64,000 nt of DNA from Vallitaleaceae bacterium (GTDB lineage Bacteria > Bacillota > Clostridia > Lachnospirales > Vallitaleaceae): contig JANQFZ010000026.1 in the NCBI GenBank assembly GCA_028277605.1, positions 1-64,000 of the forward strand, written 5' to 3'. Numbering within the stretch: the stretch's first letter is position 1; every line of letters starts with the position of its first letter. A program made the position numbers and the translations under genes. This document shows, in pieces, positions 19,039 to 26,976 of this stretch. The notes under the pieces are model-generated. The model ran no database searches and had not been told where the DNA came from. It was given only the letters and a program-made list of their open reading frames with translations.

Positions 19039-21399
19039 TCAGGCAATCTTCTCCCATAAGCGAAGAACAAGCACCGTCATATCATCTCCCTCACTACCCT
19101 CTGATTTTTGCTTTGCTTTTTCTAGGAGGTAATCTGCAATATCCTGCGGATTTCTACTATCTATATTTCTTAAGGCTTTCTCTACCCATTTCTCCTTTTC
19201 CATTTCTTTTTTCTCTGAGTCAACAATACCATCGGTTACCATAATGACCATATCTCCATCCTTTAGTTTTTTATCTGATTCTTCATATTCTACTTTGTTA
19301 AACATGCCCATAGGTAAAGAAGTGGATTTTATTATTTCAACCTTATCATTTCGCTTGATAAAAGAAGATGCCGCACCAATTTTAATAAACTCACATAAAC
19401 CAGTATATCGATCGATAACACTCATATCTAAAGTAGAATAGGTTTGCTCACTAGATTTTAATACTAAGATTGAATTAATCATTTTAAGAGCTGTATCCCC
19501 ATCAAAACCCGCCTCGAGCAATTGCTCCAACAACTCAATAGCAGCACTACTTTCTAAAAATGCTTTTTTACCTGTACCCATACCGTCAGATAAAGCAATG
19601 ATATCTTGTCCATTTGGCAAAGTTATAAATGTATAGTTATCACCCGACAAAGCCTGTTTATTTTTAGAAAGTCTTGCTACTCCTTTAGCAATTCTAAAAA
19701 CTTCATTTTCAATAAACTTAACCTCACAATACTGATGCCCAGAAACAAACTTACACCCCTCTTCCATTCTCAACTTGCGACCCGTTAGTTTATTTAGAAC
19801 AGGAATCATATCTCTCATATATTTACTTTTATCGCTTGATGATTTAACCTTTAGATTAATCCTCATTCTCCCATCTGGCATTTTATATACAATCACGTCT
19901 GATACAGCTATTCTATATTTTTTAAAGGCTTTAGAAATAATCTCCTCTAATTGAGTATCAAACTGAATATCCTTATAGATTTGATTGGAAAAAGCCTTTA
20001 TAATTTTAGAAATACTATAAAACTGCTGAGCTATAAGCTCTCTACTCTCAACTATCCTATTTTCCCAATTTAGATTCATTTTATAGATTTCAAACAGCCG
20101 ATTGGTTGTAGCAATAAACTCATCAGGCTTGATACATTTCTTATAAAATACCTCTGGCACATCAGATTGCTGTATCTCATTTTTATTTTCTACAGCAGAT
20201 ATTATCCCAAATACCGCTCTATATGTATCGTAAAACTCTCTTTTCCAACAGATATTACGCATAGGACAGTTACCACATACCTTTTCAGCAATATCATCTA
20301 AAAGATGGTTTATTTCATCCTGAGATAATGAAGTCTTTTTCTGAGAAATTTGATTAAAAGTACTTCCTAGTTTTTCAAAGGACTGTGAAAACTTTGTTAG
20401 TCTTTCCCTTAATAGCTGCTGAATACTTTCTTGATGAGGATCTTGAATGGTATCAAAAGCTTTTTGTATAGACCGCTCCTTATTGTTCGGCAATAAAAGA
20501 AAAATACCAATACTTATAACAAGGGATTGAATCATTTCGTACTGAAGACCTAATGGTTCATAATAATACCATAAACCGACTCCCCCCAGAAGACATCCTA
20601 TCATACATCCTAGTTTTCCCACCTCTCTAAATAGCCCTGATAGTATACCAGTAATACCTAATATACCAATAATATCAGACGTATATCCGCCTAGTACCGT
20701 AATGATAACACCTGAAACCAATCCCACAACAGCACCTGTGCCTATACCAAATCTATATCCTAGATACAAAATGGTTGTGAAAAGCCATATCTGAACCAAA
20801 TCAAAACCAAGTATCCGAATACCTGCTATACCAGCTACAGCTGTACTTAATAGTATGGCTAAGCTAATGACAGCCTCATGGGACACCTGCTGTTTTTTTT
20901 GAAACATTTTTAAACCTCTACCATAGACAAGTACCAAAGAAAATATTGAAAAGCTTTCTAATAAAGCATAATAGACATTTTGAATATTATTGGGCTGCAT
21001 AATGGTAGTCACTAGAGCAATTAACAAACCACTACTACCTGCTACAACGGCTTGCTGAAATAGATTCGTTTGTTTGCCTTTAGTATCAATATATGCATTG
21101 AAACTCATAATTAAAAACATCATCAATAAATATTTGGAAACATCTAAAATGGTAAGAGAAGTTGCCAGCCCAAAAAGGACTGAGATAAATATCCATACTC
21201 TATTCTTTTTATCCATATAGACCGCTGAAAAATAGCCTATTGCTATTGGTGTCATCGTACTAAAAACAATTGCCCTTCCCATTAGAATGCCCAGTAGTAT
21301 GATAAAAACCCTTCTTATTATTTCTGGACCTATAGCCCTAAACAACCTCTTATCTGAAAGAGGAAGATTTTGGCTCAAGGTTAAATTTACTTTTTCCAT
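19039..21399 (-). CDS. spoIIE: Stage II sporulation protein E (PP2C phosphatase)
   Basis: A 786-residue polytopic membrane phosphatase that dephosphorylates SpoIIAA to release sigma-F in the forespore and associates with the septal FtsZ ring. The N-terminal third (about 25-310) has roughly ten hydrophobic helices, followed by a soluble linker and a C-terminal PP2C domain (from about 570). Its metal-site motifs are ALSDGMGTGKKA and VTDGIVDSEKKE, with GDDMTVLVLRL at the end. A cysteine group CGNCPMRNICWKREF at about 380 is usual for clostridial SpoIIE. The start is ATG 21399, preceded by AAGGAGAAG, not the upstream ATG at 21420. It is upstream of tilS as in Bacillus. Confidence 0.97.
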   Translation of the reverse strand: MEKVNLTLSQNLPLSDKRLFRAIGPEIIRRVFIILLGILMGRAIVFSTMTPIAIGYFSAVYMDKKNRVWIFISVLFGLATSLTILDVSKYLLMMFLIMSFNAYIDTKGKQTNLFQQAVVAGSSGLLIALVTTIMQPNNIQNVYYALLESFSIFSLVLVYGRGLKMFQKKQQVSHEAVISLAILLSTAVAGIAGIRILGFDLVQIWLFTTILYLGYRFGIGTGAVVGLVSGVIITVLGGYTSDIIGILGITGILSGLFREVGKLGCMIGCLLGGVGLWYYYEPLGLQYEMIQSLVISIGIFLLLPNNKERSIQKAFDTIQDPHQESIQQLLRERLTKFSQSFEKLGSTFNQISQKKTSLSQDEINHLLDDIAEKVCGNCPMRNICWKREFYDTYRAVFGIISAVENKNEIQQSDVPEVFYKKCIKPDEFIATTNRLFEIYKMNLNWENRIVESRELIAQQFYSISKIIKAFSNQIYKDIQFDTQLEEIISKAFKKYRIAVSDVIVYKMPDGRMRINLKVKSSSDKSKYMRDMIPVLNKLTGRKLRMEEGCKFVSGHQYCEVKFIENEVFRIAKGVARLSKNKQALSGDNYTFITLPNGQDIIALSDGMGTGKKAFLESSAAIELLEQLLEAGFDGDTALKMINSILVLKSSEQTYSTLDMSVIDRYTGLCEFIKIGAASSFIKRNDKVEIIKSTSLPMGMFNKVEYEESDKKLKDGDMVIMVTDGIVDSEKKEMEKEKWVEKALRNIDSRNPQDIADYLLEKAKQKSEGSEGDDMTVLVLRLWEKIA

Positions 21400-21469
21400 A
21401 TACTCTTCTCCTTTTTTCATTTTTAGCTTAAGTGCTAATAAAAAAATGGTTTACAATAATGCAGACCTA

Positions 21470-21537
21470 ATTATAAAACATCAAATTTAAATTGTTTGTC
21501 ACTTTCTAGACTTGTCAACTAAAAACTTTTAGACAAA
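21470..21537 (-). promoter_or_regulatory. spoIIE promoter with 21-bp spacing and Spo0A-like sites
   Basis: On the minus strand GTGACA (21502-21497) and TATAAT (21475-21470) are 21 bases apart. The region around the -35 has three TGTC-containing near matches to the Spo0A box TGTCGAA: TGTCTAA near 21535, and on the opposite strand TGTCAAC at 21513 and TGTCACT at 21497. The Bacillus spoIIE promoter is known to be Spo0A-activated, sigma-A-dependent and to have an extended spacer. Confidence 0.5.
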
Positions 21538-21798
21538 AATTATCATGAGAACATTGATATTTTTAGTAACCACAAGATATGGGCTAGAAAAAATAATGCA
21601 TATAATATATGGTATATTTTAAATCTTGCCTTTTTAAAATTCAAAGCAGAAAATTTTTTTATCATGAAGGTTACCTGAACTATATTTTAACCGATTAACT
21701 TATTACTTAAATCTAATCTAGATTTAATAACACAACATCATGTGTTTGTCTATTAACACATACTATATATGGTAGTTCGTACTCGGTAAGATAATATG

Positions 21799-21866
21799 AC
21801 ACAATATGTTTTCTTCATCTTAGTTATTATAAGAAAAAGTTTTAGTGATGCCACAACATATTGTGT
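21799..21866. repeat. 12-bp perfect inverted repeat
   Basis: ACACAATATGTT (21799-21810) and AACATATTGTGT (21855-21866) are exact reverse complements, 44 bases apart. A small inner TCTTA/TAAGA hairpin sits in the loop. No gene covers it. It lies in the long gap between tRNA-Met and spoIIE (21400-22073), which otherwise holds the spoIIE promoter and the tRNA terminator. Confidence 0.6.
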
Positions 21867-22035
21867 AAAGCAATTGATTATATACCAAATGTAGCGATTC
21901 TGTTTTGGTTTTACTTTTAATAAGGATATTTTATTTAGAAGTATTGTAGAATATGACGAATTATCAAAATATGAAATCTTAGATTATTCAATGATTAGCT
22001 TGAATTTAATGTTGACATTTAAGGTTTTAAGAAAC

Positions 22036-22068
22036 AAAAAAACTCTCATTGCACTAAGTGCAATGAGA
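22036..22068 (-). terminator. Terminator after tRNA-Met
   Basis: TCTCATTGCAC and GTGCAATGAGA form a perfect 11-bp stem with a 3-base loop. On the minus strand it is followed by GTTTTTTTG. It lies six bases past the 3' end of the tRNA. Confidence 0.85.
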
Positions 22069-22073
22069 ATCAG

Positions 22074-22147
22074 TAGCGGAGAACGGAATCGAACCGCCGA
22101 CACTACGGGTATGAACCGTATGCTCTAGCCATCTGAGCTACTCCGCC
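22074..22147 (-). tRNA. tRNA with CAU anticodon (elongator Met likely)
   Basis: A 74-base cloverleaf. The acceptor GGCGGAG pairs with CTCCGCT (one G-U pair), the D arm is AGCTCAGATGGCTAGAGCA, the anticodon stem TACGG/CCGTA surrounds loop TTCATAC, and the T arm is CGGCGGTTCGATTCCG. The paired first base excludes the usual initiator signature, which has an unpaired 1-72. A CAU anticodon could also belong to the lysidine-modified tRNA-Ile, so Met is the likely but not the only reading. Confidence 0.9.
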
Positions 22148-22233
22148 ATAGGTGTCACGAGTAAATATTATACATGGGACTACCTTCCTTGTCAACATTT
22201 TTCTTATATTATTTATTATGCTTAATCTTTCAG

Positions 22234-22524
22234 TTACTCCTCTTCCGGTATATAGATAATCTCATTAGGCTTAACTAGTCCAAATTTCTCTCTTGCAAGT
22301 TTTTCTATATAAGCATTGGATTGACTATATTCTCTATCTTTAAGTAGTTGAATATATCTTTCTTTTTCATCTTCAATGTCTTGTCTTATAGTTTCTAATT
22401 CAGCCTCTAAAACCTGCTGTTCTACTGATAGTTTAGATATTCGAAATCCAATAACCCCTGCCAATACAATTAAAACAAAGGTTATAAATAATAAGGGCTT
22501 GACACTGCTTGTCCTTTTTTTCAT
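22234..22524 (-). CDS. divIC: Septum formation initiator DivIC
   Basis: A 96-residue bitopic membrane protein of the divisome. It has a short basic cytoplasmic tail (MKKRTSSVK), one membrane helix (about 9-26), an external coiled coil (about 30-75, LSVEQQVLEAELETIRQDIE) and the conserved DivIC/FtsL end IEKLAREKFGLVKPNEIIYI. AGGGTGATCTT precedes the ATG. It follows yabQ by 15 bases, matching the yabP-yabQ-divIC order of Bacillus. In Bacillus it acts with FtsL and DivIB to activate septal cell-wall synthesis. Confidence 0.92.
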   Translation of the reverse strand: MKKRTSSVKPLLFITFVLIVLAGVIGFRISKLSVEQQVLEAELETIRQDIEDEKERYIQLLKDREYSQSNAYIEKLAREKFGLVKPNEIIYIPEEE

Positions 22525-22539
22525 AAGATCACCCTATCT

Positions 22540-23028
22540 TTATATTTTTTTAATCATAAACTTGATTTCTTTTAATATCCTCTTGACTCTAATTATTAAC
22601 CATTTGAATATTTTTTTCAAGAAATAATTTGCTTTTTTTAGAAGAAAAACAATTGGTTTTAAAATTATATTAAAAGGAATTACTATAATTCTAAATAACT
22701 TGTACAGGATATTTTTAACAACCTCATATATTTTAAGCACATATTCTATGATAAAGGAGCTTAAGGTTAAATAATATAGCAGTAATCCTATGACAACACC
22801 TGCATATAAAAAACCTCTTATTATACCGTGGTTATTGTTATAAATATCAATAAATATAATGACACTGCCTACTGCCCAGAAGCAAAAATCCTCTATACTT
22901 ATTACCCATGGTGCATGCTTAATGATTCTCCTAAATAATCTTATACCGTCATAAAGAACACCAAGAAAAGCACCATTGAGTACTGCTAATATGAAATTGA
23001 TTCCTTGATCGCTAATTAATTGATTCAT
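22540..23028 (-). CDS. yabQ: Spore cortex biosynthesis protein YabQ
   Basis: A 162-residue membrane protein. Hydrophobic helices lie at about 12-28, 45-62 and 68-92. The YabQ core motif region reads GAFLGVLYDGIRLFRRI, and a very basic C-terminal tail follows (KKIFKWLIIRVKRILKEI). In Bacillus YabQ is made in the mother cell under sigma-E and is required for cortex formation. AAGGTGAG precedes the start, eight bases after the yabP stop, so the two are co-transcribed. Confidence 0.9.
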   Translation of the reverse strand: MNQLISDQGINFILAVLNGAFLGVLYDGIRLFRRIIKHAPWVISIEDFCFWAVGSVIIFIDIYNNNHGIIRGFLYAGVVIGLLLYYLTLSSFIIEYVLKIYEVVKNILYKLFRIIVIPFNIILKPIVFLLKKANYFLKKIFKWLIIRVKRILKEIKFMIKKI

Positions 23029-23036
23029 AACTCACC

Positions 23037-23321
23037 TTAACCAAATAATTTTGATATTAGGGATCCTCCTGATTTACCAAAATGATTACCCTCACTATAC
23101 TCTACACTATGAACTTCACCATCTAAATCTAGTTCTTCCTTTTCAAGATTTAATCGATTGACATGTAGATCAACACCTTTTATGGTTAACATACCCATGT
23201 CTGTTTCCACCAATACTGCATCTGTGTCAAAAGATATAACATCAATAACTCCAGTTAATAAGGCTGTTTCTCTATTGTTAATAATAACACGATGATTTAA
23301 AGTTTTGTTTTTCTCATCCAT
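23037..23321 (-). CDS. yabP: Sporulation protein YabP
   Basis: A 94-residue soluble beta-rich protein of the YabP family (MDEKNKTLNHRVIINNRETA, then LTGVIDVISFDTDAVLVETD and LTIKGVDLHVNRLNLEKEEL). The YabP/YqfC family is sporulation-specific, expressed in the mother cell and linked to cortex assembly with YabQ. The start is ATG 23321, six bases after GGAGGG, not the upstream ATG at 23345. It begins the yabP-yabQ-divIC unit. Confidence 0.92.
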   Translation of the reverse strand: MDEKNKTLNHRVIINNRETALLTGVIDVISFDTDAVLVETDMGMLTIKGVDLHVNRLNLEKEELDLDGEVHSVEYSEGNHFGKSGGSLISKLFG

Positions 23322-23410
23322 ACAATCCCTCCTATAACTGCTCATCTTATATCATTATATTAAAGTATTCTTATTTTTATTACCTCTAGTCCATGAGAGA
23401 TTAACAAGAA

Positions 23411-23437
23411 AAAAAGCCCCTGCTTTGAACAGGAACT
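23411..23437 (-). terminator. Terminator after rqcP
   Basis: On the minus strand GTTCCTG pairs with CAGGGGC (two G-U pairs), followed by seven T. It lies between rqcP and yabP. Confidence 0.7.
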
Positions 23438-23456
23438 CTCATTATATACTTCTTAT

Positions 23457-23699
23457 TTAACTTAAGTGTTGATACATATCTTTAGCTTGCTCTTTTCGTA
23501 TAGTTTCTTTAACAGTAATGACTTCAACTTTAACCGACTTATCTCCAAAGGCTATTTCTATAATATCTCCTTCTTTAACCTTAGTTCCAGCTTTAGCGGC
23601 TTTCCCATTAACAGAAACTCTTCCTGAATCACAGGCTTCATTGGCTATGGTTCTTCTTTTTATCAGCCTTGAAACCTTTAAATACTTATCTAATCTCAT
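23457..23699 (-). CDS. rqcP: S4-domain RNA-binding protein RqcP (YabO)
   Basis: An 80-residue protein made almost entirely of an S4 RNA-binding domain (MRLDKYLKVSRLIKRRTIAN, then DSGRVSVNGKAAKAGTKVKEGD). In Bacillus the YabO/RqcP protein binds stalled 50S subunits with RqcH and supports alanine tailing in ribosome quality control. The start is ATG 23699, five bases after GTGGGTG. It sits between HU and yabP, matching the yabN-yabO-yabP order in Bacillus apart from the HU insertion. Confidence 0.88.
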   Translation of the reverse strand: MRLDKYLKVSRLIKRRTIANEACDSGRVSVNGKAAKAGTKVKEGDIIEIAFGDKSVKVEVITVKETIRKEQAKDMYQHLS

Positions 23700-23752
23700 A
23701 ATTGCACCCACTCGTATCATTGGTATCTGTTTAAAGATTAATCAATAGCAAA

Positions 23753-23778
23753 AAATCTACACCGTCTAGTGTAGATTC
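23753..23778 (-). terminator. Terminator after hup
   Basis: ATCTACAC (23755-23762) and GTGTAGAT (23769-23776) form an 8-bp stem with a 6-base loop. On the minus strand it is followed by TTTTTTGC. Confidence 0.8.
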
Positions 23779-23795
23779 CTTGAATTATATCATAC

Positions 23796-24074
23796 TTAAC
23801 GTCCGTTAACAGCATCTTTTAAAGCTTTACCAGCTCTAAATCTTGGTGCCTTAGATGCAGGAATTTGCATAGGTTGTCCTGTTTGAGGATTTCTACCCTC
23901 TCTTGCTGATCTTTCAGTTACATCGAAAGTACCGAATCCAACCAATTGGATTTTTCCCCCGTTTGTTAATTCTTCAGAAACAGCATCAATAAATGCTTTT
24001 AATGTCTTTTCAACATCTTTCTTGCTTAACTCAGTTTTTTCTGCCATAGCTGTAACTAATTCAGCTTTGTTCAT
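23796..24074 (-). CDS. hup: HU family DNA-binding protein
   Basis: A 92-residue nucleoid protein that bends and packages DNA. It starts MNKAELVTAMAEKTELSKKD and contains the HU signature GFGTFDVTERSAREGRNPQT with the DNA-clamping beta arm, ending in RFRAGKALKDAVNGR. The start is ATG 24074 after GAGGAGGAG, not the upstream candidate at 24134. A gene of this type between mazG and rqcP is common in Clostridia. Its own terminator follows, so it is probably transcribed strongly on its own. Confidence 0.96.
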   Translation of the reverse strand: MNKAELVTAMAEKTELSKKDVEKTLKAFIDAVSEELTNGGKIQLVGFGTFDVTERSAREGRNPQTGQPMQIPASKAPRFRAGKALKDAVNGR

Positions 24075-24147
24075 AAATAACTCCTCCTCTGCTATATTTT
24101 TGTATTTAGAACAAAGTGGCATATAATAATCCATTCATTGATTATTA

Positions 24148-24942
24148 TTAAATTTTTACCTCATCCCATAACAAGTTTAATTCTTTAAGCGTCATTGATT
24201 CAAGCTTAAAACCTCTTTGATTGGCAATCTTTTCGATACCCTCAAATCTATTTATAAACTTTTCTAAAGCATTTGTCAAGGAAATTTCAGGATTTATTTT
24301 TAAAAACCTTGAAATATTAACGATTGAGAACAGTACATCTCCATATTCTTCCATTATATCATCAGAGTCACCGTTCTTTCGAGCTATTTCAAGTTCTTTA
24401 AGCTCTTCTTGTACTTTTCTTAGCGCATCCTCTACTGTATGAAAATCCAGTCCAACTTCTGCAGCTTTTTTTTGGATTTTAGCTGCTCTAATTAAAGCTG
24501 GCATAGCATTGGGTATACTTTTCATAAGTTCTGTTTGTGTGATTGCTTTTTTTTCTTTTTTCTTGATAGCATTCCACCTTTGATTAACCTGTTCACTAGT
24601 TATAGTTTCTTGTTCTAAAAAAACATGAGGATGACGTCTAATTAATTTCTTTGCTAATTCTGATATGACATTTTCAACTGTAAATGTCCCTAAATCCTCA
24701 GCAATCTGAGCATGAAAAATAACATGCAGCAGCATATCACCTAGTTCTTCCTTGAGATTGTTATGGTCTTTTTTATTAATAGCATCAATCACTTCATATA
24801 CTTCTTCAAGTGTTGATGGTTTTAAACTTTCATGAGTCTGTTCTCTATCCCACGGACATCCATTCTCACCTCTTAGAATTTTCATAATGGCTAGAACATC
24901 CTGAAAAGTATAGCTTTCCTTTTCTAAATTAAGGTGTTTCAT
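24148..24942 (-). CDS. mazG: Nucleoside triphosphate pyrophosphohydrolase MazG
   Basis: A 264-residue enzyme hydrolysing NTPs or dNTPs to monophosphate and pyrophosphate. There are two MazG repeats. The first has ENGCPWDREQTHESL, then EEVYEVIDAINKKD and LKEELGDMLLHVIFHAQIAE (metal-binding Glu/Asp). The second has VQEELKELEIA and EEYGDVLFSIVNISRF. Lengths fit the E. coli-type single protein, unlike Bacillus YabN, which carries an extra N-terminal methylase domain. GGAGCAAAACG precedes the ATG. It stands at the yabN position in the conserved cluster. Confidence 0.93.
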   Translation of the reverse strand: MKHLNLEKESYTFQDVLAIMKILRGENGCPWDREQTHESLKPSTLEEVYEVIDAINKKDHNNLKEELGDMLLHVIFHAQIAEDLGTFTVENVISELAKKLIRRHPHVFLEQETITSEQVNQRWNAIKKKEKKAITQTELMKSIPNAMPALIRAAKIQKKAAEVGLDFHTVEDALRKVQEELKELEIARKNGDSDDIMEEYGDVLFSIVNISRFLKINPEISLTNALEKFINRFEGIEKIANQRGFKLESMTLKELNLLWDEVKI

Positions 24943-25413
24943 CGTTTTGCTCCATTCTGAATTTTACAAAACTATTTATTTCTTATTGACCTATGCATTT
25001 CAAATAAGAACAGACATTGTCCTTTACTTTTATAATAATAAGCTCTTAGGTCATGTTGTTTTCCATATTATAACACAATTTTTCGAGAGCGTGTATCTTA
25101 ACACATAGATTAGTACTATATTATTATACGTTTTAACTCATGTGTCCTAATACTTATAGACACCATATATCCTATTATGTGCTTCATATATATAGGCTAT
25201 ATTAAAATAATTTAGCTACAAAAATTTGAGCTTTTCCAATTTTCATAGTATTAAACGGTTAATTTGACGAAAAATGTAAATATTTTACTATAAGTATTAT
25301 ACGGCATTTACTAATTCTATAATACGTATTAGAAAAACCTAGATTATTTTAATAATTTTTATTATAATTAATAGAAAGCCTTATAGTTAAAAATAGGATG
25401 AAAGGAGATAAGT
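24943..25413. other. Intergenic between divergent mazG and DUF2807 genes
   Basis: This 471-base AT-rich region must hold promoters for mazG (minus) and the lipoprotein gene (plus). No convincing -35/-10 pair, riboswitch or repeat was identified. AGGATGAAAGGAGATAAGT precedes the plus-strand start. Confidence 0.4.
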
Positions 25414-26133
25414 ATGAAATTAATAGTATCATTGTTTCTTATGATTGTTTTGGTCACTGGTTGTCAGTCTTTTGGAGAGTCAATCAAAGGAGCCGATGAT
25501 CTATCCACAAACGGATATGATATCATAGACTTTGATAAAGTTAAAATTCACTCAGCATTTGATGCGAAAATTACGCATAGTGATGATTATGGAGTTGCAA
25601 CAACCGTTAATGAAAATTTGGTAGAGTATTTAATTGTAGAAAAGAATAATGACACGCTTACAATTGGATTAAAACCTACTTTTAGTTTCACCAATCAGCA
25701 CTTAGAATGTGTAATTGCTATGCCTAATCTAAAGAAAATTGATGTGAGTGGAGCTAGTACAGTAGAATGTCTTGGTTTCGAATCTATAGAAGAAGATACA
25801 CTTGAAGTAAAACTTTCTGGAGCAAGCAAACTAACTGGTACATTTAAATCGGATACCATGACCATCAAATCATCTGGAGCTAGTAAAACTACACTATCAG
25901 GTCAAGCAGATACGATAAAGGTTAAAGCTTCTGGTGCTAGTACTGTTAATGTATTGGAACTAGAAGCACAAAAAGCAGATATAGATATCTCTGGTGCTAG
26001 TCATGTTAACACATACACAACTGAGCAATTAATTATAGATGCTAGTGGAGCATCAAAAGTATCATATAAAGGGACACCTGCCATACAGCAGGATACCTCT
26101 GGTGCTTCCAGTGTTAAGAATATAAATGAATAA
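25414..26133 (+). CDS. GIN/DUF2807-domain lipoprotein (auto-adhesin-like beta helix)
   Basis: A 239-residue lipoprotein with signal MKLIVSLFLMIVLVTGC (lipobox VTGC, Cys17). The mature part begins with a head-GIN type domain (ISAFDAKITHS-like, here VKIHSAFDAKI). It continues as regular repeats containing SGAS every 20 residues or so (VSGAST, LSGASK, SSGASK, ASGAST, ISGASH, ASGASK, TSGASS), as expected for a right-handed beta helix. Proteins of this family are exported. Their role is unknown, though adhesion and stress functions have been suggested. It is the only plus-strand gene in the 15-39 kb block, placed between mazG and spoVT, so it is probably an insertion into the conserved cluster. 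Confidence 0.85.
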   Translation: MKLIVSLFLMIVLVTGCQSFGESIKGADDLSTNGYDIIDFDKVKIHSAFDAKITHSDDYGVATTVNENLVEYLIVEKNNDTLTIGLKPTFSFTNQHLECVIAMPNLKKIDVSGASTVECLGFESIEEDTLEVKLSGASKLTGTFKSDTMTIKSSGASKTTLSGQADTIKVKASGASTVNVLELEAQKADIDISGASHVNTYTTEQLIIDASGASKVSYKGTPAIQQDTSGASSVKNINE

Positions 26134-26157
26134 TAAGCGGTCACATTAACCATACAA

Positions 26158-26199
26158 ATCCCTCCATTTCAACTATTGGAAATGGAGGGCCCTTTTATT
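26158..26199 (+). terminator. Terminator between convergent DUF2807 and spoVT genes
   Basis: CCCTCCATTTC (26160-26170) and GAAATGGAGGG (26179-26189) form a perfect 11-bp stem with an 8-base loop, followed on the plus strand by CCCTTTTATT. It can serve both convergent genes but has a T-run only on the plus side. Confidence 0.75.
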
Positions 26200-26746
26200 G
26201 TTCCATCTGTTTACCTAAAAACCCCGCTGCTGAATGTGCTAACTTCGTTTCTACTTCACCCATCTTAGCTTTTAAATCTTTACTCAGAAAAATGACGGCA
26301 CCAATTGCATCACCTTCTGATATAATGGGTGTTATAACTTCTGATAGATATTCATCATTTCCATTGTCATGGAGAATATCAATAAACTTTTTATCCTCTT
26401 TATTGGCAATTATTGTTTCTCTTTCATTAATTGCGTTTTCAAGTTCTTTGCTTATCTGCTTCTCTAAGAACTCACGTTTAGACCCACCCGAAACTGCAAT
26501 GACCTGATCCTTATCAGATATACAAATTGTGTGTCCTGTTGTTTGTGCAAGTGCTTCAGCATACTGTTTTGCAAACGTACCTAATTCTCCAATTGGTGAG
26601 TACTTTTTAAGTATGATTTCTCCATCCTTATCAGTAAATATTTCTAGTGGATCGCCTTCTCTAATTCTAAGTGTTCTCCTTATTTCTTTAGGTATAACAA
26701 CTCTACCTAAATCATCTATTCTTCTTACAATACCAGTTGCTTTCAA
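26195..26746 (-). CDS. spoVT: Stage V sporulation regulator SpoVT
   Basis: A 183-residue regulator. The N-terminal AbrB/SpoVT swapped-hairpin DNA-binding domain reads KATGIVRRIDDLGRVVIPKE and RRTLRIREGDPLEIF (about 1-50), and the C-terminal GAF-like domain (about 60-183) carries TGHTICISDKDQVIAVSGG. SpoVT controls sigma-G-dependent forespore genes. The start is TTG 26746, eight bases after GGAGG, which agrees with the family's usual MKATGIVRRIDDLG beginning better than the ATG at 26773. It lies between the PrsA/SurA-like gene and the conserved yabN group, as in Bacillus. Confidence 0.95.
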   Translation of the reverse strand: MKATGIVRRIDDLGRVVIPKEIRRTLRIREGDPLEIFTDKDGEIILKKYSPIGELGTFAKQYAEALAQTTGHTICISDKDQVIAVSGGSKREFLEKQISKELENAINERETIIANKEDKKFIDILHDNGNDEYLSEVITPIISEGDAIGAVIFLSKDLKAKMGEVETKLAHSAAGFLGKQMEQ

Positions 26747-26976
26747 GTTAATTTCCTCCTTATAGATGGTCATCTCAAAGCTGTCATTAATAGTATGTTA
26801 CAATATTGTTATATTATTCATCTTTTGACATTGTTCAACCTTCAATAATTTCCAATAGTATTAAGCAACTAGTACCTCTTTAATCTCTCTATAATAAATT
26901 TGAACACCATAATAATCAGTCTAATATTATAAAAAAGCTTGTCTTATTATGGAAGTCGAAAGGCGATTTTTATCTA

